Origin: Acidimicrobiaceae bacterium
GTDB taxonomy: Bacteria > Actinomycetota > Acidimicrobiia > Acidimicrobiales > Bog-793
Direction: 5' to 3'
NCBI GenBank assembly: GCA_027459565.1
Contig: DAIDIA010000264.1
Location: 1 to 20,811, forward strand
Length of the DNA: 20,811 nucleotides
Shown here: positions 7,065-14,537 of the stretch, one piece after another
Layout: each line of letters begins with the position of its first letter
Position numbering within the stretch: the stretch's first letter is position 1
Notes under the pieces: generated by a model
The model's input: the letters and a program-made list of their open reading frames with translations, nothing else
Database searches by the model: none
Told to the model about the DNA's origin: nothing
Position numbers and translations under genes: made by a program

Positions 7065-7479
7065 CCGAGAAGGTTGTTCACGCGAATCCCCGGAATGGCT
7101 CACCAGTTCTTGTCAGGACTCCCTCGATCGCCGGAAGTCGACACGTTGCAGCTGCGCGAGTCTGATCGGTGAATTTCGATCCGATGTTCTTGAGCTCATC
7201 AGATTCTGACGGGCACACGATTGCCGGAAGCGAATTTGCGGGGTTCGTCCCATGTACCGTGGCGCGCAACATCCCGGTGTCGCGTGCGCAAACGTCACCC
7301 ACTGGCAATGTAACGGCACCGTCGGTGAGTCAGGCAGAGCGGTCTAAGAGGACGTGATCATCCGTGGGGTGGCTTCGTCTTGAGAGGGTCATCGCGACGG
7401 GTCGCATTGGAATGGCTGGGGCGAGGGCCCTCGATGCGAATTCGATAGAACCGGCCAGATCAGGGGCTAAAACAGGGAT
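7065..7479. other. Intergenic region between tRNA-Phe and the CFA-type synthase
   Basis: I find no convincing gene in these 415 bp. The short ORFs on both strands (60-76 codons) lack ribosome binding sites and protein-like composition. The region holds a perfect 12-bp palindrome at 7422-7433 and a short tRNA D-arm-like string at 7334-7348 without the rest of a tRNA. The promoter of the downstream gene is presumably here, but I see no clear -35/-10 pair. Confidence 0.5.
7422..7433. repeat. 12-bp perfect palindrome upstream of the CFA-type synthase
   Basis: CGAGGGCCCTCG reads identically on both strands and ends 46 bp before the ATG at 7480. It could be a dimer operator, but it is GC-rich and may be chance. 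Confidence 0.3.
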
Positions 7480-8865
7480 ATGGCTATCGGTCGCAAGACT
7501 CGCCCAATAGACGATCAACCCGCCTCTTCGCTCGCAAGCGCCTCCCCAATTCCCTCAACGCACAAAACCGTCGCGGATGAATTGAATCCACTCCTCGCAA
7601 AGGTCTTCAAGGATGGACCTCCGGTCCAATTCGTCTTCTGGGACGCCAGCTCTACGAAGGCGACCTCTACTCCCGGGACGGTTGTGTTTCGATCGCCGCG
7701 TGCTCTCACCCGTCTGATCTGGGCACCGAACGATCTCGGAATGGCACGGGGCTTCATCAGCAAAGACATCGATATTGACGGGGATATCTTTCTCATTCTC
7801 CGCGCGCTCCACAGCTCTGTCCGCGACGTGAGAAGGTTCGATCTGCGTCGCCTGTTCAGCGAACTCAATATGACCGTCCGCCTCGGTGCAATCGGGCGAC
7901 CTCCGGCTCCGCCCGTGGAGGAGATCAGACTCACAGGATGGCGCCATTCACAGATTCGAGATGCCGCCGCGATCAGGCATCACTACGACATCGGCAATGA
8001 CTTCTATCGTTTGATTCTGGGTCCATCAATGACGTATTCGTGTGCCCGCTTCGACCGCGAGAATACGGCGCTCGAGGAGGCACAACGCTCGAAACATGAC
8101 CTTGTCTGTCGAAAACTTGGACTGCACGAACGCACGGATACCCGCCTGCTCGATGTTGGATGTGGGTGGGGGTCGATGGCACTGCACGCCGCGGCGAATT
8201 ACGGAGCGCACGTCGTCGCGATCACACTTAGCGCGTCACAGGCCGAAGAGGCGAAGGCACGCGTCGCGGCGGCCGGACTCGAAGATCAGGTGGAGATTCG
8301 ACTGCAGGACTATCGAAAGCTGAACGGAGAGACCTTTGATGCGATTTCGTCGATCGGAATGTTCGAACACGTTGGTTCGAGCCGAATGGAAGACTACTTC
8401 TGCCTGCTGTTTCGCGCGCTCACTCCACGTGGGCGCCTCCTCAACCATGCGATCTCAGCTCCGGGCGGGTCGAAGCTTCGCGGTCAGACCTTCATGAACC
8501 GGTATATCTTCCCTGACGCAGAGCTTGTTGATGTCGCCGATGTCGTTCGCGCGATGGAGCGAGCTGGCTTCGAGGTCCGCGATGTCGAGTCGCTTCGTGA
8601 GCATTACCGGGAGACACTGCACGCCTGGGTCGAGAATCTCGAGAACTCGTGGGACGAGGCTGTGGAACTCGTTGGAGAGGGCCGTGCACGGGCGTGGAGG
8701 CTCTACATGGCGGCCTCGGCGAACGGCTTCAGCGACGGAAGATTTGCACTCCACCAAGTGCTCGGCGTTGTCCCAACACAATCTGGCGCAAGCGGCATGA
8801 CAAGGACCCGGGATAGCTGGACCGGACCAAAGAGTGAGCCCTCTCCTGGCGATCGGTGGCAGTAG
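7480..8865 (+). CDS. cfa: Cyclopropane-fatty-acyl-phospholipid synthase family methyltransferase
   Basis: The 461-residue product is of the family that transfers a methylene (or methyl) from S-adenosylmethionine to the double bond of unsaturated phospholipid acyl chains at the membrane. An N-terminal lipid-binding region (about 30-150) precedes the signature HHYDIGNDFY (167-176). SAM motif I is LLDVGCGWGSMAL (223-235). Residues that match the bicarbonate/active-site set known for E. coli Cfa are visible: C188 in MTYSCARF, E297 in GMFEHVG, H323 in LLNHAIS and Y376 in HYRETLHAW. The RYIFPDAEL motif is typical. Length is somewhat above the usual 380-430 because of N- and C-terminal polar extensions. 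A tuberculostearic-acid-type (UfaA1-like) methyltransferase is the main alternative. The ATG has only a weak GGGA before it. It is monocistronic by context and convergent with the next gene. Confidence 0.9.
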   Translation: MAIGRKTRPIDDQPASSLASASPIPSTHKTVADELNPLLAKVFKDGPPVQFVFWDASSTKATSTPGTVVFRSPRALTRLIWAPNDLGMARGFISKDIDIDGDIFLILRALHSSVRDVRRFDLRRLFSELNMTVRLGAIGRPPAPPVEEIRLTGWRHSQIRDAAAIRHHYDIGNDFYRLILGPSMTYSCARFDRENTALEEAQRSKHDLVCRKLGLHERTDTRLLDVGCGWGSMALHAAANYGAHVVAITLSASQAEEAKARVAAAGLEDQVEIRLQDYRKLNGETFDAISSIGMFEHVGSSRMEDYFCLLFRALTPRGRLLNHAISAPGGSKLRGQTFMNRYIFPDAELVDVADVVRAMERAGFEVRDVESLREHYRETLHAWVENLENSWDEAVELVGEGRARAWRLYMAASANGFSDGRFALHQVLGVVPTQSGASGMTRTRDSWTGPKSEPSPGDRWQ

Positions 8866-8907
8866 TTGGTGAAGCCGCGGTGTCTTGGCTGAACCAGTTC
8901 CGCGCGA

Positions 8908-9870
8908 TCAGCAGGCGTAGTCGCCGTCAGGGTGCGAGGCCCATTGCGTGAGCGCGATCGACGCGGCTCCGGTGAACGATACCTGCGAGCAGTTCGACTT
9001 CGCCCCCGAAAGGGTCCGCGCTCCGGGAATCCAGTTGGGTATCTGCCAGAGCGATCCGGAGGCAGAGGTCGTTCCACCTGTTACCTGTGTCCACTGCGAT
9101 GATGTCGAATAGGCCCCGACGATGGCCACACCAGCTGCCTGAAGCGAGGCGATCATGCCCTGGAGGTCAGCAACATTCATTGCTTGGCCAGCGGTGCCGG
9201 TCTGCCAGGTGTTCGCCGTCTCGACATCGAGCCACCACGGGTAGGCGCCCGGGGAGGTGCTGACGCTCGTCGGTGGGGACTGGCTGTCGATCGCCGTCGC
9301 CGCTGCGGTGAGCCACGCCACATCTTGCGCGGACTTGTCATAGCCGTACTGCCAGGCGCAAGCCGGAGAGTCTTCACCTACGGTGAAGGTGCCACTCCCG
9401 GTCGTCACCGTCGTCGTCGTGCACGATCCATAGGGCGTCGTTCCCGCAGTGGGCCAGTCGGAGATGGGCGTTCCGTTGTAGATGTTGCCGGGGTCGGCGG
9501 TGTTCACATAGAGCGATGCCTTGGGTTGGGTCGTTCCTCCGGTCGAGACCGAGGCCGCCCAATACAGCTCGCTCTGGGTATAGGGCGCCGACGAACCGAG
9601 GCAGGGGTTGAGGTCATTCGCGAGACCCCCGTTCACCCCGACGATTCCAAAGGCCGAACTCGAGGGGAAGGAGCCTCCGCACTGGGGATACGACAGGTCA
9701 TATCCCGTGGTGCTCGACGTCGAACCCCCTCCGCCGCCCCCGTGGGCGGACTTGGCTCCGAGCGCGGGAGCAACCGTGGTGAACATCAGCGCGACGGCGA
9801 TAACGGCCTGGACAACGAGCCCTTTTGTTACCCGGCGCGCGCCCGTCTGCATGCTCATGGGCCACCCCAA
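8908..9870 (-). CDS. Secreted protein, possible GH25-like / DUF1906-like barrel
   Basis: The 320-residue exported protein is encoded from a TTG at 9870 with GGAGGT 6 nt upstream. ATGs at 9858 and 9852 are alternatives. A signal peptide covers about residues 1-39 (hydrophobic VVQAVIAVALMF, then APALGA). A Gly/Ser/Thr linker (about 44-55) follows, then a domain starting YDLSYPQCG (57-65). Further motifs are FGIVGVNGG (74-82), KASLYVNTADPG (117-128), WWLDVETANTW (212-222) and GAYSTSSQW (252-260). The order of strand-like motifs and the D-x-E in WLDVET resemble GH25 lysozyme-like or DUF1906 TIM barrels, which act on cell-wall glycans. Catalysis is inferred, not shown. Six Cys (64, 90, 150, 171, 294, 320) could form three disulfides, fitting export. 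It is convergent with the CFA-type gene (42 bp between stops). Confidence 0.75.
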   Translation of the reverse strand: MGWPMSMQTGARRVTKGLVVQAVIAVALMFTTVAPALGAKSAHGGGGGGSTSSTTGYDLSYPQCGGSFPSSSAFGIVGVNGGLANDLNPCLGSSAPYTQSELYWAASVSTGGTTQPKASLYVNTADPGNIYNGTPISDWPTAGTTPYGSCTTTTVTTGSGTFTVGEDSPACAWQYGYDKSAQDVAWLTAAATAIDSQSPPTSVSTSPGAYPWWLDVETANTWQTGTAGQAMNVADLQGMIASLQAAGVAIVGAYSTSSQWTQVTGGTTSASGSLWQIPNWIPGARTLSGAKSNCSQVSFTGAASIALTQWASHPDGDYAC

Positions 9871-9876
9871 TCGTCG

Positions 9877-9882
9877 ACCTCC
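9877..9882 (-). promoter_or_regulatory. Strong Shine-Dalgarno placed for a TTG start
   Basis: GGAGGT on the minus strand is 6 nt before TTG at 9870 but 18 nt before the first ATG (9858). It therefore favours the TTG start of the secreted protein. See the competing promoter reading at 9883-9910. Confidence 0.5.
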
Positions 9883-9910
9883 ATGCTAGCCAAGGGGCCC
9901 GATGGGGTAA
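9883..9910 (-). promoter_or_regulatory. Possible sigma70-like promoter for the secreted protein gene
   Basis: On the minus strand TTTACC (9910-9905) and TAGCAT (9888-9883) are separated by 16 bp. If used, transcription would begin near 9876, inside or just after the GGAGGT. The message would then be almost leaderless at TTG or would use the GGGGTGG before ATG 9852. Confidence 0.3.
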
Positions 9911-10190
9911 ATGGATACCGCTGCCACGTCAAGAACCGATACCAGAGGAACGGCGCAGGCCCCGGAGTGCCGCGCACTCACCTACGACGAAATCTCGCCG
10001 GGGCACGGGTCGGACCGATTCCCAGGGGCGCTCGAAGGTTCGCAACCAAAGCGCGCGCCTCGGGTGCGACGTTGCGCGGATGGGTCAAGGTCAGAGAGCA
10101 ACTCCGCGATGCGGAACGGGAACGATCCGTGGACGACCACGCGTTGTCACCGGAGGCAGCGATGGCTAGGACCGAGATTCACTTGATCGA
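9911..10190. other. Intergenic region between the secreted protein gene and the Rieske gene
   Basis: These 280 bp lie downstream of the Rieske stop (minus strand) and upstream of the secreted protein promoter. Long + strand ORFs cross it, but they are continuations of frames antisense to the flanking genes and have Arg/Gly/Ser-rich, non-protein-like translations. I see no RNA gene or clear terminator. Confidence 0.5.
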
Positions 10191-11573
10191 TCACTGTCGA
10201 AGTGCGCGCGCGTCCACGAGTCGGTCGACACCCATGTGCTCTTCGGAGCGCTCCATCAGATCGAGTACCAGCGTTAGGGCAGGGCCGTAGCGATCATGGT
10301 CGTCAAGGTAGTACCCGTGGTGATAGAGATTGCGGAACTGACCCGACTGGTTGACCTCGAGAACCTCCTTTTGGATCTTCACCCCGATCGGCGGCTCGAG
10401 CTCAATGACCGGTGACTCAGCCTCGAGGTCGCGGCCCCGACGAAACACATTCATCGTGTCGTGTCCCATCTCTGAGCGGTCGAGCTCCGCGAACAAGAGA
10501 CTCCGGAATCGCTGGATCGCCTCGTCGGTTCCCCCGAGTGTCTCGCGTGACCGGTCGACGATCTCGCCCTGCGAGTACCACGCAACGTGATCCTGGGCGA
10601 GAACGAAATCAAGGATCGGTCGACCTTGGTCATCGAATACCGGAACCTCGTACCAGGGTATCGAGCGCTGTCTTTCGATCTCGACTCCCGGCGGGGCCGG
10701 GTAGATGTCGTACATGATGTGCAGCGTGTGCGTGTCGTCCATCGGTACGCGCATCTGCAGATCGTGGCGAAGGCCCGCACCCCCGCCGACGCGGGTGTAG
10801 TTCGGGAACACCAGATAGGGGAACCAGCGCGTGATGTTCTCGCGTGCACCCCGCGCCTCGGTATAGGCCATCCCCTTCCGAATGCCATAACGCGCGACCT
10901 CGCTGACGACATGGCTGAATCCCGCTCCTGACTTCGTGCTCGCGCTCGAGCGGTGTTCGCCGATGTCGAGCGTCCGCTCCCCGAGTATCCCGTCGCGCTC
11001 GAGGACGTAGCGAAAGAACTCGCCGTGGAGATAGACGTTGTGCGCGGGATCCGCCGCATTCTCCTGGCATTGGAGCCAGTTGCACGGCAGGATCGCGTAT
11101 CCGATCTGGCGAATCGCCCCCTCGTATTCGAAGATGTCCCAACGCGGCAACTCCGGCGCGGGGAGTTCGCCCATGTAGGTCCACACCAGCCCGGCGTAGC
11201 GAACCACCGGATAGGCGGGAACGCGAACGTGCTCGTGGAGGCGCGAGTTCGGAGATTCAAGCGGCGTCTCGAGACACGCCCCGTCAAGACCGTAGAGCCA
11301 GCCGTGATAGGGACAGCGAAGGCCGTTCGAATCCGGGATTCCAAGGCTCATGTCCACGCACCGATGCGCGCAATGCGCACCGATCAGGCCGAGATTGCCT
11401 CCGAGATCCTTGAAGAGCGTCAGCTCCTCTCCCAGCAGCGTCACCCGGACAACGTTCTCGTTGTCGATACGCTCCTCACCGGTCACCGGCTGCCAGTACC
11501 TGCGCATCAGTCGGCCCATCTGAGTGCCGGGCCCAACCCTCGTGAGTCGCTCGTTCTCCTCGGTCGTAAGCAT
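10191..11573 (-). CDS. Rieske [2Fe-2S] aromatic-ring-hydroxylating oxygenase, large subunit
   Basis: This 460-residue oxygenase is of the phthalate 4,5-dioxygenase/vanillate demethylase type. It would use electrons from a reductase to hydroxylate or O-demethylate an aromatic substrate in the cytoplasm. The start at 11573 (MLTTEENERLTRVGPGTQMG) matches family N-termini and has GAGGGGGAG just upstream. A start at 11618 would add 15 residues. The Rieske cluster ligands are C68-x-H70 and C87-x2-H90 (CPYHGW). The catalytic iron site is in ENAADPAHNVYLH: bridging D175, ligands H178 and H183, with a likely third ligand at D328 (LAQDH). All key residues are present. No reductase or ferredoxin gene is visible, so electrons must come from elsewhere. 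It is divergent from a ThDP enzyme across 277 bp. The substrate cannot be read from sequence. Confidence 0.92.
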   Translation of the reverse strand: MLTTEENERLTRVGPGTQMGRLMRRYWQPVTGEERIDNENVVRVTLLGEELTLFKDLGGNLGLIGAHCAHRCVDMSLGIPDSNGLRCPYHGWLYGLDGACLETPLESPNSRLHEHVRVPAYPVVRYAGLVWTYMGELPAPELPRWDIFEYEGAIRQIGYAILPCNWLQCQENAADPAHNVYLHGEFFRYVLERDGILGERTLDIGEHRSSASTKSGAGFSHVVSEVARYGIRKGMAYTEARGARENITRWFPYLVFPNYTRVGGGAGLRHDLQMRVPMDDTHTLHIMYDIYPAPPGVEIERQRSIPWYEVPVFDDQGRPILDFVLAQDHVAWYSQGEIVDRSRETLGGTDEAIQRFRSLLFAELDRSEMGHDTMNVFRRGRDLEAESPVIELEPPIGVKIQKEVLEVNQSGQFRNLYHHGYYLDDHDRYGPALTLVLDLMERSEEHMGVDRLVDARALRQ

Positions 11574-11761
11574 CGCTCCCCCTCGGAGCAGGCTACCCGC
11601 GCCATCGACGAAGTTCACAACGAATCCGTGTGACGCAGATCAGGGTCTCGCGATTCGGTTCCGCCATCTTCTTTGCACATCCCCAAAGCCGGCCGCGCGG
11701 ATGCGACGCTTTCGCGCGACTCGTGTGCCATCGCTCGGCGCGCGCAACTTGGAGGTAACGC

Positions 11762-11792
11762 TTGACGCGCTCTCGGGGCCCTGTGCTACGGT
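11762..11792 (+). promoter_or_regulatory. Predicted sigma70-like promoter for the ThDP enzyme
   Basis: TTGACG (11762-11767) and TACGGT (11787-11792) are 19 bp apart. The TGTGC-TACGGT context is typical of actinobacterial housekeeping promoters. Transcription would start near 11799, giving a leader of about 50 nt to the GTG at 11851. The spacer is longer than the optimal 17 bp. Confidence 0.5.
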
Positions 11793-11839
11793 GCCCGCTT
11801 GCGCCCAAAGACTGGCGCTCAATCACCGGATTCCGATGC

Positions 11840-11846
11840 GAGGGGG
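11840..11846 (+). promoter_or_regulatory. Ribosome binding site selecting the GTG start of the ThDP enzyme
   Basis: GAGGGGG lies 4 nt before GTG 11851. The in-frame ATG at 11836 overlaps this element and lacks its own site, so the GTG is preferred. Confidence 0.55.
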
Positions 11847-11850
11847 CACC

Positions 11851-13653
11851 GTGGAAGACCGTCAGGCGCCGGAGTTCGCTCTGGTCGAGGTACCCTCCCA
11901 ACCCGTCGCCGTGCGCGAACCGGTCTACGTCTCCGATCGGATCGTCGACCTCTTGCGTGACCTCGGATATCGATACCTCCCGCTGAATCCGGGATCGAGC
12001 TTCCGGGGGCTCCACGACTCGGTCGTGAACTACGGAGGCAACGTCTTCCCGAAGGTGATCCTGTGCCTCCACGAGGAGATCGCCGTCGCGCTCGCCCATG
12101 GCTATGCAAAGGCAAGCGGAAGACCCTCCGCAGCCGCGGTCCACGATCTCGTCGGACTGATGCACGCGAGTATGGCGGTGTTCGACGCCTGGGCAGATGG
12201 GACACCACTGCTCGTTCTGGGTGGAAGCGGGCCCGAGCTGCCGCGCGAACGCCGGTCGCTCGACTGGACACACTCGGCAAGCACCCAGGCCGATCTCGTG
12301 AGCGACTTCACCAAATGGACAGCGAACCCGATCGACGAGTCCGGAACGCTTGAGGCCATCGCTCAGGCGCACCGATTCTCGAGGTCCGCTCCGATGGCGC
12401 CGACCTACGTGACCGTCGACGCAGAGGTCCAGGAACGAAAGATCGCCGGCGACGCTCCCGGCGCCCCCGATGTCCACCCGATTCCAAAGCTTGCGGCCGC
12501 CGAGGTCGAGGTCGAGCGCGCGGCGCGACTGCTGCTCGGAGCCGAGTTCCCTGTCGTCACGGCGGGACGCGCCGGACTCTACCCGGAGGTGACGCAACCA
12601 CTTGTTCGACTCTGCGAGCTGCTCGGTGCCGCGTACCGAGACGACCAGAGCTTCGTCGCGTTTCCGAGCAACCATGCACTCAACCTCAACGGCGATCGCT
12701 CGGTGGTCAGGGAGGCCGATGTGATCCTCGCGGTCGACGTGGTCGATCCGGGCATCGTGATGGGCACCTACGCCGAGAGCCGCGGTTCGACAGCGAGACA
12801 CCGGGATGCGAAGTTGATCGACATATCGCAAAACAGCCTCGTTCCGTCGTCATGGTGCTACATGAACACGGCGGCGATCGCGCGGGAGGTCGAGCTGGTC
12901 GCAGACCCCGTCGTCGGCCTCACCCAGGTCCTCGATGCCGTCGAGCGCCTCGTGCGCGCCGGCGAGGATCCCCACGCAGGTGACCGGGCGCGCCGCCGTG
13001 CGGACATCGGTGCCCGTCATGACCAACTGCTCCGATCCGCTCGCGAGAGCCTCGAGGCCAATTACGAGAATGTCCCGATTGCGCCGGGAAGGATGGTGCA
13101 GGCGCTGTGGAACGCCGTTCGGGATCTCCCGTGGATCCTCGCTCTTCGCAACACGCGCAGCTGGCCGCTTGGCGTCTGGGAGTTCGAGGGCGCAGGTGAG
13201 TACATGGGCCACAGCGGAGGCGCCGGAGTCGGCTATGGACCGGGCGCGATGGTCGGCGTGGCCCTCGCCGCTCAAGAACAGGGAAAGATTGCGGTCGCGA
13301 TCATCGGCGACGGCGACCTCGTCATGGCGGCGAACGCGATCTGGACCGCAGTGCACTACCGCCTGCCGCTCCTCGTCGTCGTCAACAACAACGCCTCGTT
13401 CTACAACGACGAACTCCACCAGTACATGATCGCCGGCATTCGAGACCGCGAACCCGACAACGCATGGATCGGCACCCGATACGAGGACCCGAACGTCGAC
13501 TTCGCCGTTGTGGCTCGCGGATACGGAGCCTCCGCGACGGGGCCGATCGAGGACCCGAACGATCTTGATCAGGCCATGGCCTGGGCGGTTGAGGAGGTCC
13601 GCGGCGGCCGCGTCGCCGTGGTCGACGTCCGGGTGGAACGGGACCGAAAATAG
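11851..13653 (+). CDS. Thiamine-diphosphate-dependent enzyme, acetolactate synthase/benzoylformate decarboxylase-like
   Basis: The product has 600 residues from GTG 11851. The frame is open further upstream, but the translation there is not protein-like. The family carries out ThDP-dependent decarboxylation or carboligation of 2-oxo acids. The N-terminal Pyr domain (about 25-190) contains YLPLNPGSSFRGLHDS and the activating Glu of LHEEIAVALAHGYA (E75/E76). A central domain spans about 215-370. The C-terminal PP domain has the Mg/ThDP motif GDGD (486-489) ending in NNN (512-514), with AGVGYGPGAMVGVALA before it. Length fits the family. It lacks features that would separate a true IlvB, and no small regulatory subunit gene follows, so a catabolic decarboxylase is more likely. 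It is divergent from a Rieske oxygenase and 46 bp before a methyltransferase gene, suggesting a small aromatic or oxo-acid pathway. The substrate is unknown. Confidence 0.88.
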   Translation: MEDRQAPEFALVEVPSQPVAVREPVYVSDRIVDLLRDLGYRYLPLNPGSSFRGLHDSVVNYGGNVFPKVILCLHEEIAVALAHGYAKASGRPSAAAVHDLVGLMHASMAVFDAWADGTPLLVLGGSGPELPRERRSLDWTHSASTQADLVSDFTKWTANPIDESGTLEAIAQAHRFSRSAPMAPTYVTVDAEVQERKIAGDAPGAPDVHPIPKLAAAEVEVERAARLLLGAEFPVVTAGRAGLYPEVTQPLVRLCELLGAAYRDDQSFVAFPSNHALNLNGDRSVVREADVILAVDVVDPGIVMGTYAESRGSTARHRDAKLIDISQNSLVPSSWCYMNTAAIAREVELVADPVVGLTQVLDAVERLVRAGEDPHAGDRARRRADIGARHDQLLRSARESLEANYENVPIAPGRMVQALWNAVRDLPWILALRNTRSWPLGVWEFEGAGEYMGHSGGAGVGYGPGAMVGVALAAQEQGKIAVAIIGDGDLVMAANAIWTAVHYRLPLLVVVNNNASFYNDELHQYMIAGIRDREPDNAWIGTRYEDPNVDFAVVARGYGASATGPIEDPNDLDQAMAWAVEEVRGGRVAVVDVRVERDRK

Positions 13654-13699
13654 TCGGCCAGTCGTTTGCGGTGAGCCGCGAGGCGCGAGAGGCTGAACT

Positions 13700-14257
13700 G
13701 TGGAATCGAACTCGGACTTCGATGGCAAGAGGTACCAGGAGCGGATCGAGGCGATCGCCAGAAGCGGCATCGACATGCATGGCGAGGCATCACTTGTCCG
13801 CTCCTACCATCCGGCGAACGTTCTCGACGCCGGCTGTGGCACCGGGCGCGTCGCGATCGAACTCGCTCGCCATCACATCGCGGTGCTCGGAGTCGATGTC
13901 GATGGTTCGATGATCGCCGAGGCGCGACGGCTTGCTCCAGAGCTCGCCTGGTTGCAAGCTGACCTCGCGACGCTCTCGCTCGACGACAGATTCGATGTCG
14001 TGGTCCTTGCGGGCAATGTGCCGCTCTTTTGTCCCGAGGCGGCGAGACCCGCACTCCTGAGGGCGTGTGCCTCCCACGTCAGTCCTGGAGGCGTGATGAT
14101 CGTGGGATTCCAGCTCGGTCGCGGATATGGCGTCGACGAATTCGATGCGGCGCTCGATGGCACGGGGATGACGCTCGAGGACCGCTGGTCGACCTGGGAC
14201 CGAACGCCCTTCACCGACGACAACGACTACGTCGTCACGGTCGTCCGTCGCGCGTGA
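13700..14257 (+). CDS. Small class I SAM-dependent methyltransferase
   Basis: The 185-residue product starts at GTG 13700 with GAGAGG 7 nt upstream. SAM motif I is VLDAGCGTGR (41-50), the acidic end of strand 2 is LGVDVDGSMI (about 63-72) and the QADLA region (86-90) follows. A post-motif strand with FDVVVLAGNV (98-107) and SPGGVMIVGF complete the Rossmann core. It is close to the minimal size for the type 11/25 family, with little room for a substrate domain, so it probably acts on a small molecule. It starts 46 bp after the ThDP enzyme on the same strand and is likely cotranscribed. The substrate cannot be inferred. Confidence 0.85.
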   Translation: MESNSDFDGKRYQERIEAIARSGIDMHGEASLVRSYHPANVLDAGCGTGRVAIELARHHIAVLGVDVDGSMIAEARRLAPELAWLQADLATLSLDDRFDVVVLAGNVPLFCPEAARPALLRACASHVSPGGVMIVGFQLGRGYGVDEFDAALDGTGMTLEDRWSTWDRTPFTDDNDYVVTVVRRA

Positions 14258-14360
14258 CTGCACTAGCGGCGCCGGTGCTGCGCGAGCGTCTGCGGCGGAT
14301 CTTCAGGCTCGATCCTCTCCACAGGGCCAGATGGCGCGGTCTCTCGATCCCTCCTGTGGT

Positions 14361-14394
14361 CGATCACTCCCTCGTCAAACCGAGGGGGTGATCG
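14361..14394 (+). terminator. 14-bp hairpin after the methyltransferase, likely terminator
   Basis: The stem CGATCACTCCCTCG (14361-14374) pairs with CGAGGGGGTGATCG (14381-14394) through 14 positions with a single T-G wobble and a 6-nt loop TCAAAC. It starts 104 bp after the methyltransferase stop. No T-run follows, as is common for high-GC terminators. A 7-bp inverted repeat CCACAGG/CCTGTGG lies just upstream. Confidence 0.55.
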
Positions 14395-14537
14395 CGCTCC
14401 ACGAACCGGTGAGCATCCTCGCATGCCAGGCGCGTCACAACGGGGTCGTGGGATCACACATTGGTGACCTTCGCCTCTAATCGGGCGAGCGCGGAGCGGG
14501 AAGACTTGCCTTGGATCACGACGAAGGTAGGCCAGTC

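Larger units (their letters stand above)
11574..11850. promoter_or_regulatory. Divergent control region between the Rieske and ThDP-enzyme genes
   Basis: The region holds a plausible + strand promoter (11762-11792) and the ribosome binding sites of both genes. I could not find a convincing minus-strand promoter: TTGTGA and TAGCCT occur 19 bp apart but too close to the Rieske ribosome binding site. No separate gene is apparent. Confidence 0.4.

Noticed and set aside
6842..7165. Plus-strand ORF of 107 codons across both tRNAs
   Set aside because: It reads straight through two well-formed tRNA genes and contains tRNA-derived peptide strings (SRRRSRVQIPSGP), so it is not a protein.
7334..7348. 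GCAGAGCGGTCTAAG, resembling a Ser/Leu-type tRNA D arm
   Set aside because: No matching acceptor, anticodon or T arm could be drawn around it. A chance match or old remnant, not an RNA gene.
9184..10290. Plus-strand ORF of 368 codons
   Set aside because: Mostly antisense to the secreted protein, with Arg/Gly-rich composition. It is a GC-bias shadow extending into the intergenic gap.
11590..11620. TTGTGA and TAGCCT, 19 bp apart, as a Rieske promoter on the minus strand
   Set aside because: Transcription would begin inside the Rieske ribosome binding site, leaving no usable leader.
11524..11850. N-terminal extension of the ThDP enzyme by 109 codons
   Set aside because: The extension overlaps the divergent Rieske gene start and covers the predicted promoter. 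Its translation is not family-like, and a ribosome binding site supports GTG 11851.
11593..12831. Minus-strand ORF of 412 codons
   Set aside because: Antisense to the ThDP enzyme, whose motifs are unambiguous. No family features are seen.
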